Assembly (NCBI RefSeq): GCF_017491605.1
Contig: NZ_JAFGYY010000001.1
Location: 124,001 to 188,000 of the forward strand
Reading direction: 5' to 3'
DNA: 64,000 nt
From: Pseudomonas sp. 30_B
GTDB lineage: Bacteria; Pseudomonadota; Gammaproteobacteria; Pseudomonadales; Pseudomonadaceae
Made by a program: the position numbers and the translations under genes. Of this stretch, positions 48,819-59,512 are shown in pieces. The notes beneath the pieces are model-generated. The model ran no database searches and had not been told where the DNA came from. It worked only from the letters and a program-made list of their open reading frames with translations. Within the stretch, counting starts at the first letter, position 1. Each line of letters begins with the position of its first letter.

Positions 48819-50318
48819 ATGACGCATCCCCACGACGATCTTCCCGTACCTCTCTACAGCGCCCAACAGGTACGCGACCTCGACGCACGCCTGATCGCCG
48901 CCGGCACCCCCGGCTTCGAACTGATGCGCCGCGCCGCCCATGCCGCCTGGCGCGCTCTGCGCCGGCACTGGCCGGACGCGGGCGAAATCACCGTTCTGGC
49001 CGGCCATGGCAACAATGCCGGCGACGGCTACCTGATCGCCGCCCTGGCCCTGCGCGCCAGCTGGCGCGTGCGGGTATTGGCGGTGGGCGACACCTCGCGC
49101 CTGACCGGCGATGCCGCGTCCGCCTACGGCGAGGCGCGGGCGGCGGGTGTGGATATCGATCTCTGGAACGACCGGGCGCACTTGCGCGGCGTGCTGGTCG
49201 ACGCTCTGCTGGGCACTGGCCTCGGCGGCACGGTGCGCGAGCCCTACGCCTCGGCCATTACGGCGATCAACGCCAGAGGCCTGCCCGTGCTGGCGGTGGA
49301 TATCCCGTCCGGGCTGAGCTCGGATACCGGCCAGGTGCTGGGCGTGGCCGTTCGCGCCGATCTGACCGTGACCTTTATCGGCCTCAAACTGGGGTTGTTC
49401 ACCGCGAACGGGCCTGACCAGTGCGGCGAACTGGTGTTCGATGGCCTCGACGCCGATCCGGCGCTGATTCCCGATGATTGTGTTGCCCGTCGGCTGGCTC
49501 CAGCATCCCTGGCTCGCCTGGCTGCGCGCCCGAAAGCTGCGCACAAGGGCCTGTTCGGCCACGCGCTGGTAATTGGCGGCGACACCGGCATGGGCGGGGC
49601 GGTCCTGCTGGCTGCCGAAAGCGCGCTGCGCTGTGGCGCCGGCCTGGTTTCCCTGGCGACCCGCGCGGCCCATGTGCCCGCCGCGCTGGCGCGTCATCCT
49701 GAACTGATGGCGCGGGGTGTTTCCTCGTCCGCCGAGCTGCTGCGCCTGGCCGAACGGGCGGATGTGCTGGTGGTGGGACCGGGCGTGGGGCGTGAGGGCT
49801 GGGGGCGCGTGCTGGTCAGCGCGGCGGCCAGCCTGGAGCGCGCCCAGGTCTGGGACGCCGACGCGCTCAATCTGCTCGCGGAGGGCCTGGTGTCGCGTCC
49901 CTCCGGCGACTGGGTGATGACGCCGCATCCCGCCGAGGCTGCGCGATTGCTCGGTATCTCCACCGCTGAAGTTCAGGCCGACCGGCCGAAGGCGGCCCAC
50001 GCGCTGGCGCAGCGCTACCAGGCGGTGGTGGTGCTCAAGGGCGTCGGTAGCCTGGTGGCCGCGCCGGACGGCCGATTGGCGCTTTGCAGCCACGGCCATC
50101 CGGCCATGGCCGGCGCCGGGCTTGGCGATGTCCTTTCCGGCATTCTCGGCGCCTTGCTGGCGCAGGGAATGTCCTCATTCGATGCGGCTGGCCTGGCCGT
50201 CTGGCTCCACGCCCGCGCTGGTGAGTCGCTCGGTCCGCAGGGCCGGGGGCTGGCTGCCAGCGATCTGATCCCTGCCGTTCGTCAGTTGCTCGAGGAGCAC
50301 AGCCCATGCCTGAACTGA
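48819..50318 (+). CDS. nnr: Bifunctional NAD(P)H-hydrate epimerase/dehydratase
   Basis: Nnr repairs damaged NAD(P)H hydrates. The 499-residue protein fuses an N-terminal YjeF_N epimerase domain (about 1-215; GHGNNAGDGYLIAALAL) with a C-terminal ADP-dependent dehydratase domain (about 225-499; ribokinase-like, AGLGDVLSGILGALL). The start ATG at 48819 is chosen over the longer frame, which has no ribosome site and runs into queG. Overlaps tsaE by 13 bases. Confidence 0.96.
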   Translation: MTHPHDDLPVPLYSAQQVRDLDARLIAAGTPGFELMRRAAHAAWRALRRHWPDAGEITVLAGHGNNAGDGYLIAALALRASWRVRVLAVGDTSRLTGDAASAYGEARAAGVDIDLWNDRAHLRGVLVDALLGTGLGGTVREPYASAITAINARGLPVLAVDIPSGLSSDTGQVLGVAVRADLTVTFIGLKLGLFTANGPDQCGELVFDGLDADPALIPDDCVARRLAPASLARLAARPKAAHKGLFGHALVIGGDTGMGGAVLLAAESALRCGAGLVSLATRAAHVPAALARHPELMARGVSSSAELLRLAERADVLVVGPGVGREGWGRVLVSAAASLERAQVWDADALNLLAEGLVSRPSGDWVMTPHPAEAARLLGISTAEVQADRPKAAHALAQRYQAVVVLKGVGSLVAAPDGRLALCSHGHPAMAGAGLGDVLSGILGALLAQGMSSFDAAGLAVWLHARAGESLGPQGRGLAASDLIPAVRQLLEEHSPCLN

Positions 50319-50773
50319 ATCTGTTCGCCGAGGGCGAAGAGGCCATGTACGACCTCGGACGGAAGATCGCCACGGCGACCGGCGGGCGCGGCGTCATCTA
50401 CCTGCACGGCGACCTGGGGGCGGGCAAGACCACGCTGTCGCGCGGCATCCTGCGGGGATTGGGGCATGGCGGGGCGGTAAAAAGTCCGACCTTCACCCTG
50501 GTGGAGCCCTACGAGATCGGCACTGTTCGCGCCTTCCACTTCGACCTGTACCGCCTGGCCGACCCGGAGGAGCTGGAGTTCCTCGGCATCCGCGATTACT
50601 TCGAAGGCGACACCCTGTGCCTGATCGAATGGGCTGAACGGGGCACAGGCATTTTGCCAAAGGCCGACATGGACATTACCATTAGTCCGCATGCGGGCGG
50701 TCGTATGCTGCGCCTGATACCGCAAGGTACGCGGGGCGAAGCCTGGTGTGCCGCCCTGGCCACGGGAGCATGA
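50306..50773 (+). CDS. tsaE: tRNA threonylcarbamoyl adenosine biosynthesis ATPase TsaE
   Basis: TsaE is the ATPase partner of TsaB-TsaD in t6A37 synthesis. The 155 residues have the P-loop GDLGAGKTTLSRG and the family segment SPTFTLVEPYE, then FHFDLYRLADPEELEFLG. Starts inside nnr and ends with ATGA into amiB. Confidence 0.97.
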   Translation: MPELNLFAEGEEAMYDLGRKIATATGGRGVIYLHGDLGAGKTTLSRGILRGLGHGGAVKSPTFTLVEPYEIGTVRAFHFDLYRLADPEELEFLGIRDYFEGDTLCLIEWAERGTGILPKADMDITISPHAGGRMLRLIPQGTRGEAWCAALATGA

Positions 50774-52212
50774 GAAAAAAGATGGGTTGGGGGTTGCGCC
50801 TGCGGGCGCTGTTCACGGGGATGACTGTTTTGCTGGCAATGATTGCCGGCGAGGCTTTTGCCGCCACGCAAATCAAGAGCGTCCGCATCTGGCGGGCTCC
50901 AGACAACACCCGGCTGGTGTTCGATCTTTCCGGTCCGGTGCAGCACAGCCTGTTCACGCTGAGCGCGCCCAACCGCATCGTCGTCGATATCAACGGCGCG
51001 CAGATGTCCACCGCGCTGGACAAGCTCAAGCTCAACAACACGCCGATCACTTCCGTGCGCGCAGCGCAGCGCTCGCCTACCGATCTGCGCCTGGTACTGG
51101 ACCTGAAGAACCCGGTCACGCCCAAGAGCTTCGTGCTGGCGCCTAACCAGCAGTACGGCAACCGCCTGGTCGTCGACCTGTACGACCAGGGCGCTGATAT
51201 CGCGCCGGACGTTCCAGCCACGCCGACGCCGAATGTGCCCGCCGCGCCGGTCAGTCCTGTGCAGTCGGTGACCAAGATTCCCGCGCCCAGCAGTGGCGGC
51301 AAGCGTGACATCGTCATTGCCATCGACGCCGGTCACGGCGGTGAAGACCCGGGCGCCCTCGGTCCGAATGGCCTGCACGAGAAGAACATCACACTGGCGA
51401 TCGCCCGCGAGCTGCAGCGCCAGATCAACCAGATGAAAGGCTTCCGTGCAGAACTGACCCGTACCGGCGACTACTTCATTCCGCTGCGTGGGCGTACCGC
51501 CATTGCGCGCAAGAAGGGCGCCGACCTGTTCGTCTCCATCCACGCCGACGCCGCGCCCAGCCGTAGCGCCTTCGGTGCTTCGGTGTTCGCCCTGTCTGAC
51601 CGTGGCGCGACCTCCGAGACCGCGCGCTGGCTGGCCGACAGCGAAAACCGTTCCGACCTGATCGGGGGGGACGGCGGCGTGAACCTGGACGACAAGGACA
51701 AGATGCTCGCCGGCGTGCTGCTCGACCTGTCGATGACCGCCACCATGTCGTCCAGTCTCGACGTCGGCCACAAGGTACTAACCAACGTCGGCCGGGTGAC
51801 CTCGCTGCACAAGCGGCGCGTGGAACAGGCCGGCTTCATGGTGCTGAAGTCCCCGGACATTCCGTCTATCCTGGTGGAAACCGGCTTCATCTCCAACCCG
51901 AACGAATCGCAGAAGCTCTCCAGCAGCTCGCATCAACAGGCGCTGGCGCGTTCCATTGCCGGCGGCGTTCGCCAGTACTTCGTGCAGACGCCGCCGCCGG
52001 GTACCTATATCGCCTCGCTGCGCGATGGCGGCCAACTGCCCACCGGCCCGCGCGAGCACATCGTGCGCAGCGGCGACAGCCTGGCGATGATCGCCAGCCG
52101 CTATGACGTCAGCACGGCCTCCATCCGCAGTGCCAACTCGCTCAAGAGCGACGAGCTGAAGGTCGGTCAGGTGCTGAAGATTCCCGGCACTTCCCTGGCG
52201 TCCCAGCAATGA
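50770..52212 (+). CDS. amiB: N-acetylmuramoyl-L-alanine amidase AmiB
   Basis: AmiB splits septal peptidoglycan between daughter cells under EnvC control. The 480 residues have a signal peptide ([18 protein letters not shown]), an AMIN domain (about 35-135), an amidase_3 catalytic domain (about 177-405) with zinc ligands in [20 protein letters not shown] and SIHADA and a regulatory helix insert, and one LysM repeat at about 430-475 ([17 protein letters not shown]). The start at 50770 overlaps tsaE; stop overlaps mutL (ATGA). Confidence 0.97.
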   Translation: MRKKMGWGLRLRALFTGMTVLLAMIAGEAFAATQIKSVRIWRAPDNTRLVFDLSGPVQHSLFTLSAPNRIVVDINGAQMSTALDKLKLNNTPITSVRAAQRSPTDLRLVLDLKNPVTPKSFVLAPNQQYGNRLVVDLYDQGADIAPDVPATPTPNVPAAPVSPVQSVTKIPAPSSGGKRDIVIAIDAGHGGEDPGALGPNGLHEKNITLAIARELQRQINQMKGFRAELTRTGDYFIPLRGRTAIARKKGADLFVSIHADAAPSRSAFGASVFALSDRGATSETARWLADSENRSDLIGGDGGVNLDDKDKMLAGVLLDLSMTATMSSSLDVGHKVLTNVGRVTSLHKRRVEQAGFMVLKSPDIPSILVETGFISNPNESQKLSSSSHQQALARSIAGGVRQYFVQTPPPGTYIASLRDGGQLPTGPREHIVRSGDSLAMIASRYDVSTASIRSANSLKSDELKVGQVLKIPGTSLASQQ

Positions 52213-54110
52213 GCGAGGTGCGCCGCATCCAGCTGCTGACACCGCGGCTGGCCAACCAGATTGCCGCTGGCGAGGTGGTCGAACGCCCCGCCTCGGTCAT
52301 CAAGGAGCTGCTGGAAAACTGCCTCGACGCCGGCGCCAGGCGCATCGACGTCGAGGTCGAGCAGGGCGGCGTAAAACTCCTGCGGGTGCGCGACGACGGC
52401 AGCGGCATTCCCGCCGAGGACCTGCCGCTGGCCCTGGCGCGCCACGCCACCAGCAAGATCCGTGAACTGGAAGACCTGGAACGGGTGATGAGCCTGGGCT
52501 TCCGTGGCGAAGCGCTGGCCTCGATCAGCTCCGTCTCGCGCCTGACCCTGACTTCGCGCACCGCCGACGCCGACCAGGCCTGGCAGGTGGAAGTCGAGGG
52601 TCGCGACATGGAGTCCACCGTGAAGCCGGCGGCTCACCCGGTGGGCACCAGCATCGAAGTGCGCGACCTGTTCTTCAATACCCCGGCGCGGCGCAAGTTC
52701 CTGCGCGCCGAGAAGACCGAATTCGATCACCTGCAGGAAGTCATCAAGCGCCTGGCCCTGGCGCGCTTCGACGTGGCTTTCCACCTGCGCCACAACGGCA
52801 AGACCATCCTCTCGCTGCATGAAGCCAAGGACGAGGCCTCCCGCGCCCGTCGCGTCGGCGCCGTGTGCAGCACCGGCTTCCTCGAGCAGGCTCTGCCCAT
52901 CGAGGTGGAGCGCAACGGCCTGCACCTGTGGGGCTGGGTCGGCCTGCCGACCTTCTCCCGCAGCCAGCCGGACCTGCAGTACTTCTACGTAAATGGCCGT
53001 ATGGTGCGCGACAAGCTGGTCGCCCATGCGGTACGCCAGGCCTACCGCGACGTGCTTTACAACGGTCGGCACCCGACCTTCGTGCTGTTCTTCGAGGTCG
53101 ATCCGTCGGTAGTGGACGTCAACGTGCACCCGACCAAGCATGAAGTGCGCTTCCGCGACAGTCGCATGGTCCATGACTTCCTCTACGGCACCCTGCACCG
53201 GGCGCTGGCCGAGGTGCGTCCAGACGATCAACTGGCGCCGCCGGGCGCTACCACCCTGACCGTGCCGCGTCCCACTGGTGCAGAAGCCGGCGAGTTTGGC
53301 CCGCAGGGCGAGATGCGTCTGTCCGAGACCGTGCTGGAGGCTCCGGCCGCCGCACGCACCTGGCAGCCGAGCCCGTCTTCGGGCGGTTCCGGTGGTGGTG
53401 GCTACAGCTATCAACCGACGCGCCCGGAAATCCCGCCGATCCAGGAAGCCCAGGGCGCCTACAAGGCTTACTTCGCTCCGCTGCCCGACCAGGCGCCGCA
53501 AGCCCTGCCGGAAAGCAGCCAGGACGTGCCGCCGCTGGGTTACGCCCTGGCGCAGCTCAAGGGTATCTACATCCTCTCGGAGAACGCCCACGGCCTGGTG
53601 CTGGTGGATATGCACGCCGCACACGAACGCATCATGTACGAGCGCCTGAAGACCGCCATGGCCAGCGAAGGTCTGCGCGGCCAGCCGCTGCTGGTGCCGG
53701 AGTCCATCGCTGTCAGCGAGCGCGAGGCGGATTGCGCCGAGGAGCATGCGAGCTGGTTCTCCAGGCTGGGCTTCGAATTGCAGCGGCTCGGCCCGGAAAC
53801 CCTGGCGATCCGCCAGATTCCGGCCCTGCTCAAGCAGGCCGAAGCGACCCAGTTGGTGCGCGACGTACTCGCCGACCTGCTGGAATACGGCACCAGCGAC
53901 CGCATCCAGGCGCACCTCAACGAGCTGCTCGGTACCATGGCCTGCCACGGCGCCGTGCGCGCCAATCGCCGGTTGACGCTGCCGGAGATGAACGGCCTGC
54001 TGCGCGACATGGAAATCACCGAGCGCAGCGGCCAGTGCAATCACGGCCGGCCGACCTGGACCCAACTCGGGCTCGACGAACTGGACAAGCTGTTCCTGCG
54101 CGGACGTTGA
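52209..54110 (+). CDS. mutL: DNA mismatch repair protein MutL
   Basis: MutL links MutS recognition to strand removal. The 633 residues include the GHKL ATPase ([34 protein letters not shown]), a Pro/Gly linker at about 340-440, and a C-terminal dimer domain. The latter has [12 protein letters not shown] (about 467) and CNHGRPTW, the endonuclease-type motifs Asp-x-His-x-Ala..Glu-x4-Glu with Met in the place of the more usual Gln. Pseudomonas lacks MutH, so an intrinsic nicking activity would be needed. Confidence 0.97.
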   Translation: MSEVRRIQLLTPRLANQIAAGEVVERPASVIKELLENCLDAGARRIDVEVEQGGVKLLRVRDDGSGIPAEDLPLALARHATSKIRELEDLERVMSLGFRGEALASISSVSRLTLTSRTADADQAWQVEVEGRDMESTVKPAAHPVGTSIEVRDLFFNTPARRKFLRAEKTEFDHLQEVIKRLALARFDVAFHLRHNGKTILSLHEAKDEASRARRVGAVCSTGFLEQALPIEVERNGLHLWGWVGLPTFSRSQPDLQYFYVNGRMVRDKLVAHAVRQAYRDVLYNGRHPTFVLFFEVDPSVVDVNVHPTKHEVRFRDSRMVHDFLYGTLHRALAEVRPDDQLAPPGATTLTVPRPTGAEAGEFGPQGEMRLSETVLEAPAAARTWQPSPSSGGSGGGGYSYQPTRPEIPPIQEAQGAYKAYFAPLPDQAPQALPESSQDVPPLGYALAQLKGIYILSENAHGLVLVDMHAAHERIMYERLKTAMASEGLRGQPLLVPESIAVSEREADCAEEHASWFSRLGFELQRLGPETLAIRQIPALLKQAEATQLVRDVLADLLEYGTSDRIQAHLNELLGTMACHGAVRANRRLTLPEMNGLLRDMEITERSGQCNHGRPTWTQLGLDELDKLFLRGR

Positions 54111-54188
54111 TTTTCGTAAGCCTGCGTTCAGGAAAGTGCAGTAAACTGCGCGCCAAACGATTCAGCAGTGCGCAATAACGAGCTCCCG

Positions 54189-55151
54189 ATGTCCCTGCCT
54201 CCCGCGATTTTCCTCATGGGCCCCACCGCCGCCGGCAAGACCGACCTGGCGCTGGAGCTGGCGCGCCTGCTGCCGGTGGAGCTGATCAGCGTGGATTCGG
54301 CGCTGATCTACCGCGACATGGACATCGGCACCGCCAAGCCGCCCCGCGATGTGCTGGCCGAGTTCCCGCACCGCCTGATCGATATCCGTGACCCCAGCGA
54401 AGCCTATTCGGCGGCGGAGTTCCGCGCCGACGCCCTGGCGGCCATGGCCGAGATCACTGCGGCCGGGAAGATCCCGCTGCTGGTTGGCGGCACCATGTTG
54501 TATTTCAAGGCATTGCTGGAAGGCCTGGCCGACATGCCCAGCGCCGACCCGGCGGTGCGCGCCGAACTGGAAGCCTGGGCCGAGGCCGAAGGTTGGGGCG
54601 CCCTGCATGCGGAGCTGGCGCGGGTTGACCCGGAGTCGGCCGCGCGCATCCATCCGAACGATCCACAACGCCTCACTCGAGCGCTGGAGGTATACCGCGT
54701 AAGCGGTATGTCCATGACTGCACATCGCCAGCGCCAGGCGAGTGAAAATGCGGGTTTCAGCGCGCAAGGCGGCGGGCAATTGCCGTATACTGTCGCCCAT
54801 CTGGCAATTGCGCCTCTGCAGCGCCAGGTACTGCACGCGCGTATCGCGCAACGTTTTGACCAGATGCTGGAACAGGGCTTCATCGCCGAGGTCGAACGGC
54901 TTCGCGCAAGAGGTGACTTGCACGCGGGGCTGCCGTCCATACGAGCGGTGGGTTACCGACAGGTATGGGATTACCTCGAGGGCAAACTGTCCTACGCTGA
55001 GATGGTGGAGCGCGGCGTCATCGCCACGCGGCAACTGGCCAAGCGCCAGTTCACCTGGCTGCGTAGCTGGAGCCATCTACACTGGTTGGACAGCCAGGCA
55101 AGCGACAATTTGCCGCGTGCCTTGAAATACCTTGAGGCGGTCTCCATATAG
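54189..55151 (+). CDS. miaA: tRNA dimethylallyltransferase
   Basis: MiaA adds a dimethylallyl group to A37 of tRNAs reading UNN codons. The 320 residues have the P-loop [34 protein letters not shown] and the DMAPP-binding [13 protein letters not shown]. The start at 54189 is chosen for the family N-terminus. It precedes hfq by about 100 bases. Confidence 0.97.
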   Translation: MSLPPAIFLMGPTAAGKTDLALELARLLPVELISVDSALIYRDMDIGTAKPPRDVLAEFPHRLIDIRDPSEAYSAAEFRADALAAMAEITAAGKIPLLVGGTMLYFKALLEGLADMPSADPAVRAELEAWAEAEGWGALHAELARVDPESAARIHPNDPQRLTRALEVYRVSGMSMTAHRQRQASENAGFSAQGGGQLPYTVAHLAIAPLQRQVLHARIAQRFDQMLEQGFIAEVERLRARGDLHAGLPSIRAVGYRQVWDYLEGKLSYAEMVERGVIATRQLAKRQFTWLRSWSHLHWLDSQASDNLPRALKYLEAVSI

Positions 55152-55165
55152 GCTCGAGACCTTAA

Positions 55166-55504
<339 letters not shown>

Positions 55505-55516
55505 CGGGAGTCCGCC

Positions 55517-56818
55517 TTGTTCTTTGAGCGCCCGGGTGGTGGGGAACGGGCCATTCTGGTCCATCTGGAAGGTCAGGACCCCGAGGCGCGCGAAGACCCG
55601 CAGGAGTTCCAGGAGCTGGCACGTTCGGCGGGTGCGGAATCGGTTGCCTTCGTCAACATTTCGCGCCACCAGCCTTCAGCCAAGTACCTGATCGGCAGCG
55701 GCAAGGTCGAAGAGTTGCACGACCTCGTCCATGCCGAGAAGGTCGAGCTGATCATCTTCAACCACACCCTTACGCCGAGCCAGGAGCGCAACCTCGAGCG
55801 AGCGCTCGAATGTCGCGTGCTCGACCGGACGGGGTTGATCCTCGATATCTTCGCCCAACGTGCACGTACCCATGAGGGTAAGTTGCAGGTGGAGCTCGCC
55901 CAGCTCGAGCACATGAGCACGCGCCTGGTGCGCGGCTGGACTCACCTTGAGCGCCAGAAGGGCGGTATCGGCCTGCGCGGCCCGGGTGAAACCCAGCTGG
56001 AAACCGACCGCCGTTTGCTGCGTGGGCGTATCCGCCAGATCAAGTCGCGCCTGGAAAAGGTCCGCAGCCAGCGCGAGCAGGCCCGTCGCGGCCGTCGTCG
56101 CGCGGAGATTCCCGCGGTGTCCCTGGTGGGTTACACCAACGCCGGCAAGTCCACGCTGTTCAACGCATTGACCACCTCCGAGGTCTATGCCGCCAACCAG
56201 TTGTTCGCCACCCTCGATCCGACCCTGCGCCGCCTGGAGCTGGATGACGTCGGGCCGATCGTGCTGGCCGACACCGTGGGCTTCATTCGCCACCTGCCGC
56301 ACAAGCTGGTGGAGGCGTTTCGGGCTACCTTGGAAGAATCCAGCAACTCTGACCTGCTGCTGCATGTGATCGACTCCCACGAGCCCGAACGCGATGCGCA
56401 GATCGAGCAGGTGCTGGCGGTGCTGCAGGAAATCGGCGCCAATGAGCTGCCGATGCTCGAGGTATACAACAAGATCGACCTGCTGCCGGACATGCAGCCG
56501 ATGATTCAGCGCGACGAACTCGGCAAGCCCGTCCGGGTCTGGGTGTCGGCGCGCGATTCGCTCGGACTGGAGCTGGTGGAGCAGGCGATCGCCGAATTGC
56601 TGGGGGAGGACATGTTCGTGGGAACGCTCTGCCTTCCGCAGCGCCTGGGGCGGCTTCGTGCTCAGTTCTTCGAACTGGGTGCGGTACAGTCCGAGGGGCA
56701 TGACGAGCAAGGACGCGCCGTGTTGCAGGTTCGCCTGCCGCGTGTCGAGTTGAACCGCCTGGTCAGCCGTGAAGGCTGGCAGCCGGCGGAGTTCATTGCG
56801 CAACACACTTTGCAATAA
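55517..56818 (+). CDS. hflX: Ribosome-associated GTPase HflX
   Basis: HflX splits stalled 70S ribosomes. The 433 residues carry the N-terminal HflX domain, a linker coiled coil, and the G domain (GYTNAGKSTLFNAL, DTVGFIRHLP, NKIDLLP). The start is the TTG at 55517 behind GGGAG, 12 bases after hfq. Confidence 0.97.
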   Translation: MFFERPGGGERAILVHLEGQDPEAREDPQEFQELARSAGAESVAFVNISRHQPSAKYLIGSGKVEELHDLVHAEKVELIIFNHTLTPSQERNLERALECRVLDRTGLILDIFAQRARTHEGKLQVELAQLEHMSTRLVRGWTHLERQKGGIGLRGPGETQLETDRRLLRGRIRQIKSRLEKVRSQREQARRGRRRAEIPAVSLVGYTNAGKSTLFNALTTSEVYAANQLFATLDPTLRRLELDDVGPIVLADTVGFIRHLPHKLVEAFRATLEESSNSDLLLHVIDSHEPERDAQIEQVLAVLQEIGANELPMLEVYNKIDLLPDMQPMIQRDELGKPVRVWVSARDSLGLELVEQAIAELLGEDMFVGTLCLPQRLGRLRAQFFELGAVQSEGHDEQGRAVLQVRLPRVELNRLVSREGWQPAEFIAQHTLQ

Positions 56819-56913
56819 AGCCTGGAACGCTGCTTTTGGCAGCGGCGGAGGCATTCGGTAGCATGGGTGGGCGCGCCGTAGGCGCGTTTTCGCGTTATCA
56901 GATGGAGAGCGCT

Positions 56914-58086
56914 ATGGCTTGGAACGAGCCGGGTGACAACTCGAACAAGAACGATCAGGACCCTTGGGGTGGACGCCGTGGTGGCGGTCGCCAGGGCCCG
57001 CCTGATCTGGATGAAGCCTTCCGCAAGCTGCAGGACAGCCTGAACGGAATCTTCGGCAAGCCCAAGCGTGGTAGTGGTACCGGCGGCGGTGGCAACGGCA
57101 GGGGCGGCAGCCTGGGGCTGTTCGGCATCGGCCTGGGCATCCTCGCCGTGCTGTGGCTGTACAACGCCATCTACGTGGTGGACGAACAGGAGCAGGCGGT
57201 GATCCTGCGCTTCGGCAAGTACCACGAAACCGTGGGCCCCGGCCTGAACATCTACTTCCCGCCGATCGACAAGAAGTTCCAGGAGAACGTCACCCGCGAG
57301 CGTGCCTACAGCAAGCAGGGTCAGATGCTCACCGAGGACGAGAACATCGTCGAGGTTCCGTTGACCGTGCAGTACAAGGTCAGCAACCTGCAGGACTTCG
57401 TGCTCAACGTCGACCAGCCGGAGGTCAGCCTGCAGCATGCCACCGAGAGCGCCCTGCGCCACGTGGCCGGCTCGACCACCATGGACCAGATCCTCACCGA
57501 GGGCCGCGAGCAGATGGCTACCGAGGTGCGTGAGCGTCTGCAGCGCTTCATGGACACCTACAGGACCGGCATCTCCGTGACCCAGGTGAACATCCAGAGC
57601 GCGGCGGCGCCGCGTGAGGTGCAGGAAGCGTTCGACGACGTGATCCGTGCCCGCGAAGACGAGCAGCGCGAGAAGAATCAGGCCGAAGCCTATGCCAATG
57701 GCGTGGTGCCCGAGGCTCGTGGTCAGGCTCAGCGCATCATCGAGGAGGCCAACGGCTACCGCGATGAGGTGGTCTCCCGCGCCCAGGGTGAGGCGGATCG
57801 CTTCACCAAGCTGGCCGGCGAATACCACAAGGCGCCGGAGGTCACTCGCCAGCGTCTGTACCTGGACACCATGCAGGATGTCCTCAGCCAGAGCAGCAAA
57901 GTGCTGGTAACCGGCCAGCAGGGTCAGAACAACCTGATCTACCTGCCGCTGGACAAGATGATGGACGGCCGTGGTTCGGCAACCCCGAGCAGCACGCCGA
58001 GCACGACCAGCAGCGCGCAAGACATCGGTTCGCGGGTGGCCAACGACCTGCAGCAGCGTGACATGCGTACCAGGGAGAGCCGCTGA
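56914..58086 (+). CDS. hflK: FtsH-regulating SPFH protein HflK
   Basis: HflK with HflC forms a large membrane cage around the FtsH protease. The 390 residues contain a Gly-rich N-terminus, one membrane helix (about 65-85), the SPFH/band-7 domain beginning VDEQEQAVILRFGKY, a long coiled coil, and a Ser/Thr/Pro tail. The start ATG at 56914 follows GGAG; the earlier ATG at 56902 overlaps that site. Confidence 0.97.
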   Translation: MAWNEPGDNSNKNDQDPWGGRRGGGRQGPPDLDEAFRKLQDSLNGIFGKPKRGSGTGGGGNGRGGSLGLFGIGLGILAVLWLYNAIYVVDEQEQAVILRFGKYHETVGPGLNIYFPPIDKKFQENVTRERAYSKQGQMLTEDENIVEVPLTVQYKVSNLQDFVLNVDQPEVSLQHATESALRHVAGSTTMDQILTEGREQMATEVRERLQRFMDTYRTGISVTQVNIQSAAAPREVQEAFDDVIRAREDEQREKNQAEAYANGVVPEARGQAQRIIEEANGYRDEVVSRAQGEADRFTKLAGEYHKAPEVTRQRLYLDTMQDVLSQSSKVLVTGQQGQNNLIYLPLDKMMDGRGSATPSSTPSTTSSAQDIGSRVANDLQQRDMRTRESR

Positions 58087-58955
58087 TGAGTAACAAGTCT
58101 CTGATTGCCCTGATCGCTGCCGTCGTTGCCGCGGTTGCGCTGTGGAGCACCGTCTACGTCGTCCAGCAGACCGAGCGCGCCGTGCTGCTGCGCTTCGGTC
58201 GCGTGGTCGACGCCGACGTGAAGCCGGGCCTGCACTTCAAGATTCCGTACGTCAACCAGGTGCGTAAGTTCGACGGCCGCCTGCTGACCCTGGATTCGCC
58301 GACCCAGCGCTTCCTGACGCTGGAGAAGAAAGCGGTGATGGTCGACGCCTATGCCAAGTGGCGCGTCTCCGATGCCGAGCGCTTCTATACCGCGACGTCC
58401 GGCATGAAGCAGATCGCCGACGAGCGTCTGTCCCGCCGTCTGGAAGCCGGCCTGCGTGACCAGTTCGGCAAGCGCACCCTGCATGAGGTGGTCTCCGGTG
58501 AGCGCGATGCGCTGATGGGCGACATCACCGCTTCACTGAACCGCATGGCGCAGAAGGAGTTGGGTATCGAGGTCATCGATGTTCGCGTCAAGGCCATCGA
58601 CCTGCCGAAGGAAGTGAACCGCAGCGTGTTCGAGCGCATGAGCACCGAGCGTGAGCGGGAAGCCCGCGAGCACCGTGCCAAGGGTCGCGAGCTGGCCGAA
58701 GGCATTCGTGCCGACGCCGACCGTCAGCGCCGCGTGCTGCTGGCCGAAGCCTATCGTGAAGCGGAAGAAACCCGTGGTGACGGCGATGCCAAGGCGGCGT
58801 CGATCTACGCCAAGGCCTACACCGCCGATCCGGAGTTCTATGCCTTCACCCGTAGCCTCAAGGCGTATCGCGAGAGCTTCGCGGACAAGAAGGACGTGCT
58901 GGTGCTCGATCCGAGCAACGACTTCTTCCGTTATCTGGAAAAAGCTAAACCGTAA
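58086..58955 (+). CDS. hflC: FtsH-regulating SPFH protein HflC
   Basis: Partner of HflK. The 289 residues have an N-terminal membrane helix (LIALIAAVVAAVALWSTVYV), the SPFH domain (TERAVLLRFGRVV) and a coiled coil. The start overlaps the hflK stop as TGATG. Confidence 0.97.
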   Translation: MSNKSLIALIAAVVAAVALWSTVYVVQQTERAVLLRFGRVVDADVKPGLHFKIPYVNQVRKFDGRLLTLDSPTQRFLTLEKKAVMVDAYAKWRVSDAERFYTATSGMKQIADERLSRRLEAGLRDQFGKRTLHEVVSGERDALMGDITASLNRMAQKELGIEVIDVRVKAIDLPKEVNRSVFERMSTEREREAREHRAKGRELAEGIRADADRQRRVLLAEAYREAEETRGDGDAKAASIYAKAYTADPEFYAFTRSLKAYRESFADKKDVLVLDPSNDFFRYLEKAKP

Positions 58956-58984
58956 GGGTCCGTCGACGCTTCGTCGTGACCGCG

Positions 58985-59225
58985 CCGAGCCCCGTGTTGC
59001 GAGTTGTCCTGATGCCAAGTTGAGGTCGGGCGCCGCGCAACACGGGGTTCGTCCCTTCGGGTTGCGCGTCAAATCACGCCATGCGTCGTTGCGGGACTAG
59101 GCAAGGGGCGGCCATTACCGTCCACCCGCGTCTAGCCTGGCGTGATTTGCCGCGGCAACGCGATTCACGCCGAAACATCAACGGACCCTTGCAACTCTCC
59201 GGCGGGCGGCAGCGCCCGCCGGAGA
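58985..59225. other. Structured intergenic region with three long perfect stems
   Basis: The gap after hflC contains no gene but three inverted repeats, each with 12-bp perfect arms: CCCCGTGTTGCG (58990-59001) with 59036-59047; CAAATCACGCCA (59070-59081) with 59138-59149; TCTCCGGCGGGC (59196-59207) with 59214-59225 around a 6-base loop. The first can be extended outward with three more pairs. They are followed by a terminator at 59246. It could be an RNA with its own function, an attenuator leader or decayed mobile repeat; REP consensus is not present. Confidence 0.55.
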
Positions 59226-59245
59226 AATCGTGTTATCATGGGTCA

Positions 59246-59267
59246 GCCGGGAAATCCCGGCTTTTTT
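59246..59267 (+). terminator. Terminator upstream of the DUF2065 gene
   Basis: A 6-bp stem GCCGGG/CCCGGC with AAAT loop is followed by six T. It lies 29 bases before the DUF2065 start, so it ends the hfl transcript or works as a leader attenuator for the DUF2065-hisZ-purA unit. Confidence 0.88.
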
Positions 59268-59295
59268 GCGTCCGCTAGATTCATGTACGAGAGCC

Positions 59296-59481
59296 ATGTG
59301 GCAGGAATTCGGCAAAGCATTCTGTCTATTGCTGGTGCTGGAAGGCATCCTTCCGTTCCTGTATCCGCGTGGTTGGCGCGACGCCGTGAGCGGGCTCGGT
59401 CGTTTGGGCGACCGCAGTCTGAGACTCATCGGGCTGGGCAGCATGCTGCTCGGCACCGTCCTTCTTTACTGCATTCATTGA
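59296..59481 (+). CDS. DUF2065 (YjeT-like) small membrane protein
   Basis: A 61-residue inner-membrane protein with two hydrophobic segments (FGKAFCLLLVLEGILPFLYP and IGLGSMLLGTVLLYC) joined by a basic loop. It matches the DUF2065/YjeT family, encoded between hflC and the purine gene in E. coli too. The start is the ATG at 59296 (MWQEFGKAF); the longer frame begins in the terminator. Function unknown. Confidence 0.9.
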   Translation: MWQEFGKAFCLLLVLEGILPFLYPRGWRDAVSGLGRLGDRSLRLIGLGSMLLGTVLLYCIH

Positions 59482-59512
59482 AGTGCCGCCCGGCTGAAAG
59501 GGGAGAGGCGAC

